Shown: positions 55,327 to 64,000 of the stretch, piece by piece
Numbering within the stretch: position 1 is the first letter of the stretch
Layout: each line of letters opens with the position of its first letter
Assembly: GCF_014201825.1 (NCBI RefSeq)
Contig: NZ_JACHFJ010000006.1
Coordinates: forward strand, 1 to 64,000
Length of the DNA: 64,000 nucleotides
DNA from: Acidocella aromatica
GTDB taxonomy: Bacteria > Pseudomonadota > Alphaproteobacteria > Acetobacterales > Acetobacteraceae
Direction: 5' to 3'
Notes under the pieces: model-generated
The model's input: only the letters and a program-made list of their open reading frames with translations
Told to the model about the DNA's origin: nothing
The model's database searches: none
Made by a program: the position numbers and the translations under genes

Positions 55327-55863
55327 ATGTCTGAACATCCCAACCATACGGGCGGCAATCCCATCGTCCGCGAGTTTTCCCGGCTGCTGCGTGTTTTTCG
55401 CGAAGCCACGCCCTATGAGAGCTTCGAGTATGTGGTCATCCAGATCCTGACCGCGCTCATCATGGTCATCACGGCGGTCGCGACGTTTGGGCTGGTGGTG
55501 GATGTCTGGCAGCTGGCGGTGACGAACCCGCTGGATCTGGCAAACATCTCCAACTTCCAGGAAGTGTTCGGCAACATCTTCACCGTCATCATCGCGCTGG
55601 AATTCAAAAGCTCGCTCCGGGCCACGTTTTTCGAACGCAAGGAGGTCGTGCGCGGCCGCACGATCATGCTGATCGCGCTGCTCGCCGTCGCCCGTAAGTT
55701 CATCATCCTGGACCTGCACGAGGTTTCGCCGCTGGAATTGCTGGCCCTCGCGGCCTCGGCACTGGCCCTGGGCGGCATCTACTGGCTCATCCGCGAGCAG
55801 GATGCGCGGCTGGCGATCCACAAGGCGCAAACCGCCGCACAAGCGCAGAAACCGGTAGAGTAA
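55327..55863 (+). CDS. PsiE-family membrane protein
   Basis: A 178-residue protein with about four membrane segments (around 38-62, 85-105, 118-135, 142-160) and the PsiE domain pattern (FEYVVIQILTALIMVITAVA, FKSSLRATFFERKEVVRGRT). Function of the phosphate-starvation-inducible PsiE family is unknown. ATG 55327 follows AAAGGACGAG; divergent from ppc. Confidence 0.8.
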   Translation: MSEHPNHTGGNPIVREFSRLLRVFREATPYESFEYVVIQILTALIMVITAVATFGLVVDVWQLAVTNPLDLANISNFQEVFGNIFTVIIALEFKSSLRATFFERKEVVRGRTIMLIALLAVARKFIILDLHEVSPLELLALAASALALGGIYWLIREQDARLAIHKAQTAAQAQKPVE

Positions 55864-55864
55864 A

Positions 55865-56584
55865 TTACCCCCAGAGCAGGACCAATACCGGCACGACGAT
55901 GGCGGTAAGCACGCCGTTCAGCCCTATGCCGAGCGCCGCGAAGGCCGCCCCCAACTCGTTGAGGCTGGCCACCTGCGCCGCCGCGATGCCGCTGCCCGCC
56001 ACCCCGGCGGCAAGGCCGTGGGCGCGCCAGTCATGCACCTTTAGGCGGCGCAGCATCGTCTGCCCGATGATCGCGGCAACAATGCCGCCCAGAATGGCCA
56101 AAGCCGCCGTCAGCGCGGGCACGCCGCCGATTTGCTGCGAGACGGCAATGGCGATGGGCGTGGTCACGGCCTTGGGGGCCATCGAGAGCGCGACGGTTTT
56201 CGCTCCGCCCAGCGCCCAGACAATTGCCACGCCGCTGACGATGGAGGCGACCGACCCGGCCAGCAGCGCAGTGCCGACGCTGTAAAGATTGCGCCGGACC
56301 AGATCGAGATTCCGCGCCAGCGGCACGGCGAGCGCGATGGTCGCTGGCCCGAGCAGGAAGTTGATGAACTGCGCGCCGGAGAAATAGCTGGCATAGGAGG
56401 TGCGGGTGGCAAGCACGACAGCCGCGACAAGGAGGATCGCGATCAACACCGGGTTGGCAGCGGGCGCGCCCTTGCAGGCGCGTTGCACCAGCCGCCCGAG
56501 CCAGAACGCCGCCAGGGTAAGCGCCAGCCAGACCAGCGGCGTGGCGGCCAGGGGTGTCCAGAGATTACCAAGGGCATGCAACAT
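55865..56584 (-). CDS. lrgB: LrgB/CidB family membrane protein
   Basis: A 239-residue multi-span protein with the LrgB pattern (FINFLLGPATIALAVPLARN, RAHGLAAGVAGSGIAAAQVA, GIGLNGVLTAIVVPVLVLLW). LrgAB/CidAB proteins are holin-like and act in pyruvate or glycolate transport and overflow metabolism. Follows lrgA by one base gap. The convergent PsiE stop is 2 bases away. Confidence 0.9.
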   Translation of the reverse strand: MLHALGNLWTPLAATPLVWLALTLAAFWLGRLVQRACKGAPAANPVLIAILLVAAVVLATRTSYASYFSGAQFINFLLGPATIALAVPLARNLDLVRRNLYSVGTALLAGSVASIVSGVAIVWALGGAKTVALSMAPKAVTTPIAIAVSQQIGGVPALTAALAILGGIVAAIIGQTMLRRLKVHDWRAHGLAAGVAGSGIAAAQVASLNELGAAFAALGIGLNGVLTAIVVPVLVLLWG

Positions 56585-56585
56585 T

Positions 56586-56942
56586 TTATCTGCCCCGCAT
56601 CGTCCAGTGCATCACCAGCCCGGTGACGGCGACGCCCAGCACAGTCGAGCCGACCAGCCCGGCGACGATCGGCAGCCAGTCCTGCCGCAGCAGCCCGGCC
56701 TCGGCGATGATGCCCACCCCGGCGGGCACGAAGAGCAACCCGAGATTGGCGATCAGCCCCTCTGCCAAAGTCTCCAGCGGTTTGGGGATGCCCCGCTCCG
56801 GGTTGCCCCGCAGCCGCCAGCCGAGAATGGCGGCGAGCAGGAACATCCCGATCACCGGTCCGGGGATGGGCAGCTTCAGCGCGTCCCGGACCAGCTCGCC
56901 CACGAGCTGGCACAGGATGAGGACAAAAAAGGCGAATGGCAT
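56586..56942 (-). CDS. lrgA: LrgA/CidA family membrane protein
   Basis: A 118-residue protein with about four membrane spans and the LrgA motif (LPIPGPVIGMFLLAAIL, LLFVPAGVGIIAEAGLL). It forms the partner of LrgB. Divergent from the LysR gene at 57077, as in many CidR-cidAB arrangements, which is presumably its regulator. Confidence 0.9.
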   Translation of the reverse strand: MPFAFFVLILCQLVGELVRDALKLPIPGPVIGMFLLAAILGWRLRGNPERGIPKPLETLAEGLIANLGLLFVPAGVGIIAEAGLLRQDWLPIVAGLVGSTVLGVAVTGLVMHWTMRGR

Positions 56943-57076
56943 GGCACAACCGATTATTGCGGCATGAGGGTGGAAAACTCACGCATCTTACGTTCACCAA
57001 GCAGATATGCGATGTTCCGGCTATCGGTAACCACTCTCAAGGCAAATCATTATTGCGGGGCGGGGAAGGAAGCGGC

Positions 57077-58003
57077 GTGGACTATTTTGCGGCGATGAAG
57101 AGTTTCACACGTGCGGTGGAACTGGGCAGCTTCTCGAAAGCCGCCGAAGAATGCGGGATGAAGGTCTCCACCGTCTCGCGCTATATCGGCGCGCTGGAAG
57201 CCGATCTGGGCGCCACGCTGTTCAACCGCACGACGAGACGGCTGCACCTGACCGAAGCGGGCCGGACCTTCTACGACCGCGCCGCCCAGATCCTCGCCGA
57301 TCTGGAGGACGCGCGCAACGCCACCTCCTCGCTCAATGCACAGCCGCGCGGGCTGCTGCGCATCAACATCCCCGGCGCGTTCGGGCGGCTGCACATCATG
57401 CCGCACATGAAGGACTTCCTCGCCCAATTCCCCGAAATCCGGCTGGACGCGACACTGACCGACGCCACTGTGGACGTGATCGCCACGGGCACGGATGTCG
57501 CCATCCGCATCGGCACGCTCGCCGAATCCTCATTGATCGCACGGCGGCTCGCCCCGCATACAAGGCTGCTGGTGGCTAGCCCCGGCTATCTGGCCGCGTA
57601 TCCGGTGCTGGAGGAGCCCGAGGATCTGCGCCGCCATGAATGCCTGGCCTTTGCCCTGCAACCCACCAACTCCTGGTATTACCGCCCCCGGCAAGGAGGA
57701 GCGGAGATGGCGGAGATGTCCGTCAGCGGGCATCTCCGCGCCAATGATTCCGACACGCTGCATCAGGCGGCGCTAAATGGCCTCGGCATCGCCCTGCTGC
57801 CGACCTGGCTGGTGGGGCCGGATCTGCGTGCCGGCAAGCTGCGCGCGGTGCTGACAGGCTGGGACTGGTTCATCGCCCCGGGGCCCGAGCGGGCGATCTG
57901 GGCGGTATACCCGCCCAAGAAGGTGGTACCGCCCAAAACCAAGGTGTTCATCAACTTCATCGCCGAGCGCTTCGGCGCCCCGCCTTATTGGGAACCGGCC
58001 TAA
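57077..58003 (+). CDS. LysR-family regulator (CidR-like position)
   Basis: A 308-residue LTTR. I choose the GTG at 57077 because GGAAGGAAG precedes it and the product begins [20 protein letters not shown], the usual LTTR N-terminus; the open frame extends upstream to 56936 without family similarity. [23 protein letters not shown]. Lies between lrgAB (divergent) and lldD (convergent, 4-base overlap) and probably regulates lrgAB and perhaps lldD. Confidence 0.87.
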   Translation: MDYFAAMKSFTRAVELGSFSKAAEECGMKVSTVSRYIGALEADLGATLFNRTTRRLHLTEAGRTFYDRAAQILADLEDARNATSSLNAQPRGLLRINIPGAFGRLHIMPHMKDFLAQFPEIRLDATLTDATVDVIATGTDVAIRIGTLAESSLIARRLAPHTRLLVASPGYLAAYPVLEEPEDLRRHECLAFALQPTNSWYYRPRQGGAEMAEMSVSGHLRANDSDTLHQAALNGLGIALLPTWLVGPDLRAGKLRAVLTGWDWFIAPGPERAIWAVYPPKKVVPPKTKVFINFIAERFGAPPYWEPA

Positions 58004-59145
58004 GCCAGCTCCGCTTTCACGAGGCTGTCGCGTGTGATCTCCGCCACATTGCGCGCGCCGGTAAGCGCCATCGCCACACGCATCTCCTGGGCGAAGAGGT
58101 TGAGCAGATTGGCCACACCCGCCTGCCCCGCCGTGGCCAAAGCGTAGATATAGGCGCGGCCTAGCAGCACACCGTGCGCACCGAGGGCAAGCATCCGCAC
58201 CACATCCAGCCCCGAGCGGATACCTGAATCCACCAGCACCGTCAGGTCATTACCAACGGCATCGGCGATTGCCGGCAGGGCGCGGGCGGTGGAAAGCACG
58301 CCGTCGAGCTGGCGTCCGCCATGGTTGGAGACGACGATGCCATCGGCGCCGAAGCGCACGGCCTCGCGTGCATCTTCGGGGTCGAGGATGCCCTTCAGCA
58401 CCATCTTGCCTTTCCAGAAATCGCGGATCCATTGGAGGTCTTCCCAGCCGATGGAGGGATCGAAATTCGCGCCAATCCAGCCCATGTAGTCGGCCAGCCC
58501 GGTTGGGTTGCCGCGATAGGCGGAGATGTTGCCAAGGTCGTGCGGGCGGCCGAACAGCCCGACATCAAAGGCCCAGGACGGCTTGCAAATAGCTTGCGCC
58601 ACACGCCGCAGCGGCGCTCCGGGGCCGGAGAGGCCGGAGTGATTGTCGCGGTAGCGGGCACCGGGAACCGGCATGTCCACGGTAAAGACCAGCGTGTCGA
58701 TCCCCGCCGCCACGGCCCGCTCCAGCGCGTGCCGCATGAAACCGCGATCCTTGAGCACGTAGAGCTGGAACCAGATCGGCTGATCCACGGCGCCTTGCAC
58801 CTCCTCGATCGGGCACACCGACATCGTGGACAGGGTATAGGGAAGCCCGGAATCGGTGGCCGCGCGGGCCGCCTGGACCTCGCCACGGCGGGCATACATG
58901 CCGCTCAGCCCCACCGGCGCCAGCGCTACCGGCATGGCCCATTTGCGGCCCAGCTGCTCGGTTTCCAGGCTCAGCGCGGCGACGTTCTTCAGCACACGCT
59001 GGCGCAGCGCGATAGCCGAAAGATCGGCGCTGTTCCGGCCCAGCGTGGTCTCCGTGTAGGCACCGCCGTCGATATAGTCGAAGAGGAATCGCGGCAGCTT
59101 CCGGCGGGCACCTTCCCTGTAATCCGAAGGGGCGGAAATGATCAT
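58000..59145 (-). CDS. lldD: L-lactate dehydrogenase (FMN, quinone-linked)
   Basis: A 381-residue FMN-dependent alpha-hydroxy acid dehydrogenase very close in pattern to E. coli Lld[45 protein letters not shown]-like [36 protein letters not shown] (catalytic His) and [13 protein letters not shown]. It oxidises L-lactate to pyruvate at the inner membrane. ATG preceded by AGGATGA. Confidence 0.95.
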   Translation of the reverse strand: MIISAPSDYREGARRKLPRFLFDYIDGGAYTETTLGRNSADLSAIALRQRVLKNVAALSLETEQLGRKWAMPVALAPVGLSGMYARRGEVQAARAATDSGLPYTLSTMSVCPIEEVQGAVDQPIWFQLYVLKDRGFMRHALERAVAAGIDTLVFTVDMPVPGARYRDNHSGLSGPGAPLRRVAQAICKPSWAFDVGLFGRPHDLGNISAYRGNPTGLADYMGWIGANFDPSIGWEDLQWIRDFWKGKMVLKGILDPEDAREAVRFGADGIVVSNHGGRQLDGVLSTARALPAIADAVGNDLTVLVDSGIRSGLDVVRMLALGAHGVLLGRAYIYALATAGQAGVANLLNLFAQEMRVAMALTGARNVAEITRDSLVKAELA

Positions 59146-59307
59146 TGTATCATCCTATCAAGCTTGGTCGCCAAAAGCGCCTAGCGCAGAGATATAAAAC
59201 AACCGGTATTTTGTAAAAACCAGATATGCCGGCGTCTCGCGCGCCAGTACACAGGCAGCGTGATGATCCGCAGCATGCTGATCATGCCATCGGCGGCGTT
59301 TTTAAAT

Positions 59308-61062
59308 CTAAGGCGGCAAAGCAATGCCGTGTTTCTGCAGCCGGTACACCAGCTTGGGGCGGGTAATGCCCAGCAGCCGTGCCGCCTTGGCGAAGTTGCC
59401 GTGAGCCTCGGCCACGGCGGCGCGCAGCATGGCGGCCTCGGTCTCCGCCAAGCCCGGCTTGGGCAATACCCCTTCCCCCGCATCCGCCGCGGGTTCCGCC
59501 ACGAGCGCGATATTCCCGTTGCGCTTGAGCACGAAAGAGGAGGTGTCGATCTCCTCACCGGTGGTGAAGAGATGGCACAGGTCCAGCACGCCATTATCCT
59601 CGGCCAGGATCACTGCGCGCTCGACCATGTTCTCCAGCTCGCGCACATTGCCGGGCCAGTCATAGTTGAACATCGCGTCCACCGCGCGCTCGCGGAAGCC
59701 GGTGATGATTTTGCCGTGCTTCTTGGCGAAGCGCTGAACGAACCAGTTCATCAGCAGCGGGATGTCGTCGCGCCGCTCGCGCAAAGGCGGGACCTTGATG
59801 GGAAAGACGTTGAGACGGAAGAACAAGTCGTCGCGGAAATGCCCGGCTTTTACCGCCTCGCGCAGATTGACGTTGGTGGCGGCGATCACGCGCACATCCA
59901 CTTTCCGCGTGCGCGTGTCGCCAACGCGCTCGATCTCGCCCTGTTGCAACGCGCGCAGCAGCTTGCCCTGGGCGGTGAAGCTGAGCGTGCCGATCTCATC
60001 GAGAAACAGCGTGCCGCCATCGGCACGCTCGAAACGCCCAGGCCTGGAGCATGTGGCGCCCGTGTAACCGCCCCTCTCCACGCCGAACAGCTCGGATTCC
60101 ATGAGATGCTCGGGGATGGACGCGCAGTTGACGGCGATGAATGGTCCGCCGCGCCGTTTGCTGAGCTGGTGCAGATTATGCGCGAAAATTTCCTTGCCGA
60201 CTCCGCTTTCCCCTAAAAACAGCACCGTTGCCTCAGTGGGGGCGGCCTTCTTCACCATGTGGCAGACGGTGTTGAAGCCGGCGGAAATGCCCACCATGCC
60301 GAAGCTATTTTCCGGCACCGCCGCCTGTGCGGCGACACGGCTCGCAGCGGGTGGATGCGCCACGGCTTCGCTCGACCATTTCACGAAATCGCCGATCTGC
60401 AGGAAGCGCAGGTCATCCTCGGCGTCCTCCCACTCCTCCACCGGCTTACCCACGACACGGCACCTGTCATGTCCCATTGCCCGGCATTCCACCTCGCGCC
60501 AGAGGATCGGCCGCCCCATGAAGGCGCTTGAATAGCCGCAGGCATAGCCGACGAGCATCCAGCACACCGCCTCGTTGCCGATGCCATAGCTGGCCACATG
60601 CGCCTCGGCCTCGGCGCAGTCGATGAGCGCGAAATCGCCATAATAATGGCCTCGCCCGACATCGATATCCAACGCCAGCGGCTCGCAATGCACGACGCCT
60701 TCCAGCGAGACGAGTTGCGGCCCGGCCAGGAAGTCATCGTAGGAGTTGGCCCCGGCGCGCACCTTGCGGGTCATGGCGGCATCATTCGTGCCGGCCTGAT
60801 AGCCGATGCGCGTGATGAGGCCGCGCGCCGTCTCCTTGCCCAGGCTCTCGATAAGCTCCTGGCGCAGCGACCCAAGCGAGCTGATATGCATCAGCATCAT
60901 CCGCTGATCGTCCAGCCATATGCGCCCTTGCTGCGGCGCAAAGCGGAGCCGCCGGGCGAGGTCGTGCATGTCCGGCATACGGATACCCGCCGCATGCGGT
61001 TTTTCCCTAACCGGCGCGCTATGCCTCGGGGCCGTGTTCGCGGGCCTTCTTTTCAGCATCAT
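59308..61062 (-). CDS. XylR/DmpR/TbuT-type sigma-54-dependent activator
   Basis: A 584-residue NtrC-family activator: N-terminal XylR_N sensor and V4R domain (about 20-215; [20 protein letters not shown]), AAA+ domain with Walker [11 protein letters not shown] and the sigma-54 contact loop, and a C-terminal Fis-type HTH ([20 protein letters not shown]). Such proteins sense aromatics such as toluene or phenol directly. Odd: the GAFTGA/GAYTGA loop reads GGYTGA. ATG 61062 follows GGGGGAA; the TTG at 61080 is less likely. Directly downstream of tmoF, so it probably controls the tmo operon. Confidence 0.88.
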   Translation of the reverse strand: MMLKRRPANTAPRHSAPVREKPHAAGIRMPDMHDLARRLRFAPQQGRIWLDDQRMMLMHISSLGSLRQELIESLGKETARGLITRIGYQAGTNDAAMTRKVRAGANSYDDFLAGPQLVSLEGVVHCEPLALDIDVGRGHYYGDFALIDCAEAEAHVASYGIGNEAVCWMLVGYACGYSSAFMGRPILWREVECRAMGHDRCRVVGKPVEEWEDAEDDLRFLQIGDFVKWSSEAVAHPPAASRVAAQAAVPENSFGMVGISAGFNTVCHMVKKAAPTEATVLFLGESGVGKEIFAHNLHQLSKRRGGPFIAVNCASIPEHLMESELFGVERGGYTGATCSRPGRFERADGGTLFLDEIGTLSFTAQGKLLRALQQGEIERVGDTRTRKVDVRVIAATNVNLREAVKAGHFRDDLFFRLNVFPIKVPPLRERRDDIPLLMNWFVQRFAKKHGKIITGFRERAVDAMFNYDWPGNVRELENMVERAVILAEDNGVLDLCHLFTTGEEIDTSSFVLKRNGNIALVAEPAADAGEGVLPKPGLAETEAAMLRAAVAEAHGNFAKAARLLGITRPKLVYRLQKHGIALPP

Positions 61063-61113
61063 TTCCCCCGCGTGCCTCAAGGCACGCTTGTTTTGCCGAG
61101 CAGCAAAACCGGT

Positions 61114-62106
61114 TCACAGAAATCTGTCAAAATGAATCTGTGAGTAGGAGACGCGGTGCTGCACCATCAGCAGGGTTTGCAGGGCCTCGATCATCGGCGG
61201 TGGACCGGCGAAATAGAACTCGTACTGCTCCAGCGGCGCTGGCAGGGTACGTGCCACTGCCTCATGCACGAAGCCCTTGGTGCCGGTCCAGCTGTCATCC
61301 GGGGCGGAAAGCACGGGCAGATAGGCCAACCTGGGGCCGGCCAGCCCGGCGAGCTGATCGCCCCCGCAGAGATCACGGACGGTGCGCGCCCCGTCGAAGA
61401 AATGCACATGCCGGGGAGAGGGCGCGCTGAGTGCCGCCCGGGCGATGCCGAGCATCGGCGCCAGCCCAGAGCCACCGGCAACGCAGACGATCTCGCGCGG
61501 GGCCTCCTCGCGCAGATAGGCGTGGCCGTAGGGACCATCGAAGGGCAACGTATCGCCTGGGGCCAGGGCCTCGAACAGCGCGCCACTGCCTCGCCCGTTA
61601 GGGACGCGGCGGATGATGAACTGCCAGATCCCGTCCTCATTCGGCAGGTTGGACATGGAATAGGCGCGCGCCCCCGTGGCGCCGGGCGGGTAGAGCAGAG
61701 CGTACTGGCCCGGCAGGAAGGCGGCGCCCCCCGGCACGCGCAGCGTGAATTCGGCCATGTCCGGCGTGAGCATCCGCCGCGCCTCCAACAGCGCCGTGCG
61801 CTGGCGTGGCGGGATCACGGGGCGGTATTCATCGGCACAGCGCAGCTTTACCGTGCAATCCGAGAGCGGACGGGACTGGCAGGCAAGGAATTTGCCACGC
61901 TTACGGTCTCGCTCGGAGAGCCCGGGGGCTTCTGGCCAGAACCGCTCCATCTCGCCGTCCAGGAGGTCGAACCGGCAGGCGCCGCAACCGCCGACGCTGC
62001 ATTCATGCGGCAGGCCCACCCCGGCGCGCAGGGCCGCGCGCAGGAGCGTGTCTTCTTCCGAGGGGAAGGCGAATACCTCCCCCCCTTCGATCTGAACGCG
62101 GTGCAT
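61114..62106 (-). CDS. tmoF: Toluene-monooxygenase-type NADH:ferredoxin reductase
   Basis: A 330-residue reductase: N-terminal plant-type 2Fe-2S domain (HECSVGGCGACRFDLLDG, C36/C41/C44, later FLACQSR), FAD domain (ARAYSMSNLPNEDG) and NAD domain (VCVAGGSGLAPMLGIARA). It passes electrons from NADH to the Rieske protein TmoC. The ATG at 62106 is 2 bases after the tmoE stop; the longer frame lies in tmoE. Confidence 0.88.
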   Translation of the reverse strand: MHRVQIEGGEVFAFPSEEDTLLRAALRAGVGLPHECSVGGCGACRFDLLDGEMERFWPEAPGLSERDRKRGKFLACQSRPLSDCTVKLRCADEYRPVIPPRQRTALLEARRMLTPDMAEFTLRVPGGAAFLPGQYALLYPPGATGARAYSMSNLPNEDGIWQFIIRRVPNGRGSGALFEALAPGDTLPFDGPYGHAYLREEAPREIVCVAGGSGLAPMLGIARAALSAPSPRHVHFFDGARTVRDLCGGDQLAGLAGPRLAYLPVLSAPDDSWTGTKGFVHEAVARTLPAPLEQYEFYFAGPPPMIEALQTLLMVQHRVSYSQIHFDRFL

Positions 62107-62108
62107 CG

Positions 62109-63095
62109 TCAGAGACCGATTGATGCGCGGAAATCGCGCACCGCACCGCGCGCCTGGGCGGCGGCACCGGGTGCATCCGGCAGAGCGGCGCAATAAGCGT
62201 CGATGGCCGCATCGCCCAGTGGTTCCCACTTGGCAACCGAGCGGGAGAGCACATCCCGGTTGCCGTCCTGGGTGAGCGCCATCTTCACCAGCGCCCCGGC
62301 CCAGCGGCGGTGACGCAGCGCATCGACGAGTTGCGCGTCGGTCAGCATGCCGAGCAACGTGTCGCCGTTATGCCGCCCGGCGTTGCCCAGGGCGCGCAGC
62401 ACGGTCTCCTCCATCGCCGGGCGCAACACCAGGCTCAGGCTCACGAAGGCTTCGCCCCAATCGTAAGCCACCAACGCCTTCTCCGCGAGTTCACGGAAGC
62501 CCTGCCAAGCTTTGTCCTGCTCCCAGTAGCCGCGCTCATCCGTGCCGAGGCCGATATCGCTAAAGGTTTTGGAGAGTTCCTTCGTGCGGTAGGCGGTATG
62601 GGTGAGCCAGCGCAGGGAGTCGGCCGCCTGGTAGGCCGCGCAGTTGGAGATGGTGGAGGCAGGGGCGATCTGCGTCAGATACGCCGAGCCCATCTGCAAG
62701 GCGTGGAACAGATAGCGCCCCGGCGCGTAGAGCCGCGCCAGGCTGCCGGCCCAGGTCTTCTCCAGCATCGTGTCGTGCCCACGGGCGGAGAACTGGTCAA
62801 ACAGCCCATACACGTAGGTTTCCTGACCGTCCTGCAGCATGTTGTAGGTGCGGTAGACGATCTCGTCCGGGTCGCGGAATTCGTCCCAGTCCGTGTGCTT
62901 AAGCGGGCAGGCGTTGCGGTTCGTCTTGAACCACAGCGCCAGATCCATGTTCGGGTCGAGCTCGAACGGCGCGTCGGGGTTGTCGGTGGTGTAGTGCAGG
63001 TTTGTGGAAACGATCTCGTATTCGCTGGGCTTGCGCCGGCGTGCGGCAAGGTGGCTCCAGGTCTTCAGCGGCTTGAGCATTTGCGTTTCAGACAT
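62109..63095 (-). CDS. tmoE: Toluene-monooxygenase-type hydroxylase beta subunit
   Basis: A 328-residue ferritin-like beta subunit of a soluble di-iron monooxygenase (KTWSHLAARRRKPSEYEIVS, TYNMLQDGQETYVYGLFDQF, WGEAFVSLSLVLRPAMEE). It lacks iron ligands itself and supports the alpha subunit (TmoA, outside the window). ATG 63095 follows GAGGGGG; a GTG at 63110 is an alternative. Confidence 0.87.
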   Translation of the reverse strand: MSETQMLKPLKTWSHLAARRRKPSEYEIVSTNLHYTTDNPDAPFELDPNMDLALWFKTNRNACPLKHTDWDEFRDPDEIVYRTYNMLQDGQETYVYGLFDQFSARGHDTMLEKTWAGSLARLYAPGRYLFHALQMGSAYLTQIAPASTISNCAAYQAADSLRWLTHTAYRTKELSKTFSDIGLGTDERGYWEQDKAWQGFRELAEKALVAYDWGEAFVSLSLVLRPAMEETVLRALGNAGRHNGDTLLGMLTDAQLVDALRHRRWAGALVKMALTQDGNRDVLSRSVAKWEPLGDAAIDAYCAALPDAPGAAAQARGAVRDFRASIGL

Positions 63096-63106
63096 ATCCG
63101 GCCCCC

Positions 63107-63421
63107 TCACAGCGTTTTTTCATAATAGAAGCGCACATGGTCGTCCGTGGTCTCGATGCGCCCCGAAAAAGAAGCGAGATTCACTTCCAGCTCGGCGAGG
63201 CGGAATGGCCGACCCAGCGCTTGCTCCAGCGTCGCGCGGCGTAGGATCAGTTCACCATCGGTGTCGATGCGCACATAGGCGAGCTTGTCATCCACGCGGA
63301 TCTCCTTGCCCGGATTATCCTCGCGTGCGGCCTCGATCACACCTTCCGTCATGTCGCTAGCGCGCAGCACCGGGCCCACCCGGTTGTTGCGGTAGCCTTC
63401 GGCAACTGTTTTGGTTGTCAC
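63107..63421 (-). CDS. tmoD: Toluene-monooxygenase-type effector (coupling) protein
   Basis: A 104-residue MmoB/DmpM-family effector (NRVGPVLRASDMTEGVIEAA). It binds the hydroxylase and couples electron use to substrate oxidation. GTG start preceded by AGGAGGAAA. Located between Rieske and beta-subunit genes as in tmoABCDEF operons. Confidence 0.87.
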   Translation of the reverse strand: MTTKTVAEGYRNNRVGPVLRASDMTEGVIEAAREDNPGKEIRVDDKLAYVRIDTDGELILRRATLEQALGRPFRLAELEVNLASFSGRIETTDDHVRFYYEKTL

Positions 63422-63447
63422 GGTTTCCTCCTGGTTTTTTCTTGTTT

Positions 63448-63783
63448 TCAGCTATGGGCGAAAAGCGGTGACACGCCTTCCACATCGACATAGAGATCAT
63501 CGCCCTCGGTTTTCACCGGATATTGGGCGAGGCGACAATCGCCGGGGTTGAGACCTTCGCCGGTATTCGCGTCGAAGGTCCACAGATGCGCGCGGCATGT
63601 CACCACGCGTCCGTCGAACTTGCCCTCGGAAAGCGGAATGTCCTGGTGCGGGCAGATGCCCTGATAGGCGCGCACCTCCCCGCCCTGGGGCCAGACCAAC
63701 AGGACCACATGGCCGTTGATCTCGACCTCAAGCATGTCGCCTTCCCAAAGATCATCCAGCGCACAGGCTTTTTCGAAACTCAT
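63448..63783 (-). CDS. tmoC: Rieske ferredoxin of toluene-monooxygenase-type system
   Basis: A 111-residue Rieske protein: ICPHQD and CRAHLW carry the Cys/His ligands of the 2Fe-2S cluster. It shuttles electrons from TmoF to the hydroxylase. The ATG at 63783 matches TmoC length; a longer frame runs into tmoB. Confidence 0.9.
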   Translation of the reverse strand: MSFEKACALDDLWEGDMLEVEINGHVVLLVWPQGGEVRAYQGICPHQDIPLSEGKFDGRVVTCRAHLWTFDANTGEGLNPGDCRLAQYPVKTEGDDLYVDVEGVSPLFAHS

Positions 63784-63788
63784 GGGCC

Positions 63789-64000
63789 TTACTCCGCCGC
63801 GAAGATGAATTCGAGGGTCTCCATCGGCTGGACGGGCGTTTCGCACAGCTTAGCCGTGCGCGGGAAGAATTCCGTATCGCCCTGGCGCCGTACGCGGATC
63901 ACCTTATCCGGCTGCGGGGCGACGCGCCGCCCCACCGAATGATGCGCCGCCGCCGCCGCCACCTCGTCCATGGTGTTTTCGGTATCGACGGGCACGAGTT
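63789..64000 (-). CDS. tmoB: Toluene-monooxygenase-type hydroxylase gamma subunit (5' end outside window)
   Basis: The visible ~70 residues (TMDEVAAAAAHHSVGRRVAP, DKVIRVRRQGDTEFFPR) match the small TmoB gamma subunit, which is about 84 residues. The frame is open to the window edge, so the start is beyond 64000; the GTG at 63995 is an internal valine. tmoA should follow to the right. Confidence 0.85.
   Translation of the reverse strand, partial: LVPVDTENTMDEVAAAAAHHSVGRRVAPQPDKVIRVRRQGDTEFFPRTAKLCETPVQPMETLEFIFAAE

Overview
This is a 64 kb high-GC chromosomal window packed with catabolic operons. Gene content and style (gamma-glutamyl-type amine metabolism, FAD/folate methylamine genes, OprB porin, several LysR regulators, Tau-type ABC transporters) suggest an alphaproteobacterium, possibly in the Acetobacteraceae or a related acidophilic or methylotrophic group. 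No rRNA or housekeeping marker fixes the taxon. I saw no rRNA or tRNA genes, IS elements, CRISPR arrays or prophage.

Layout. 1-1151: 3' end of pgi, then glpX. 1510-10991: a guanidine-utilisation operon led by a sigma-54 type promoter and a guanidine-I (ykkC) riboswitch, encoding an ABC transporter, a two-subunit DUF1989 carboxyguanidine deiminase, a biotin-dependent guanidine/urea carboxylase and allophanate hydrolase. 10970-17230: a convergent, poorly characterised operon (second Tau-type ABC transporter, membrane desaturase-like enzyme, lactonase-like metallohydrolase, isochorismatase-fold amidase) with a divergent LysR gene. 17310-30320: a methylated-amine region with a Rieske oxygenase, a lipocalin-like protein, FolB, trimethylamine monooxygenase (tmm), dimethylamine monooxygenase (dmmDABC), purU, TMAO demethylase (tdm) and an APC permease. 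Formaldehyde released by these demethylations is probably captured on tetrahydrofolate and recycled through PurU.

30601-46307: branched-chain acyl-CoA catabolism. The first operon (ivd-mccB-mccA-MaoC-CitE-acyl-CoA ligase) has the gene content of the Mycobacterium tuberculosis Rv2498c-Rv2502c leucine/itaconate locus rather than a classical liu operon. The second (ligase, HSD10-like SDR, thiolase, acyl-CoA dehydrogenase, CaiB family) fits isoleucine-like or 2-methyl-branched acids. 46368-50297: an XRE-cupin regulator, a class I glutamine amidotransferase, and a sigma-54-promoted glutamine-synthetase-like ligase followed by a PhyH-type Fe(II)/2-oxoglutarate oxygenase. This looks like a gamma-glutamylation-based amine pathway and is my best candidate for something undescribed. 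Next to it is a decayed fusion of a potA-like ATPase and an acetylpolyamine-amidohydrolase-like gene (50484-50934).

50945-59145: OprB-type porin with a 21-bp-arm palindrome upstream, ppc, a PsiE-family gene, lrgAB with a LysR gene, and lldD. 59308-64000: an XylR/DmpR-type sigma-54 activator, then the toluene-monooxygenase-like operon tmoF-E-D-C-B read leftward; tmoA must lie beyond the right edge. The common theme is scavenging of small nitrogen compounds (guanidine, methylated amines, probably gamma-glutamylated amines) plus catabolism of branched-chain acids, lactate and aromatics.
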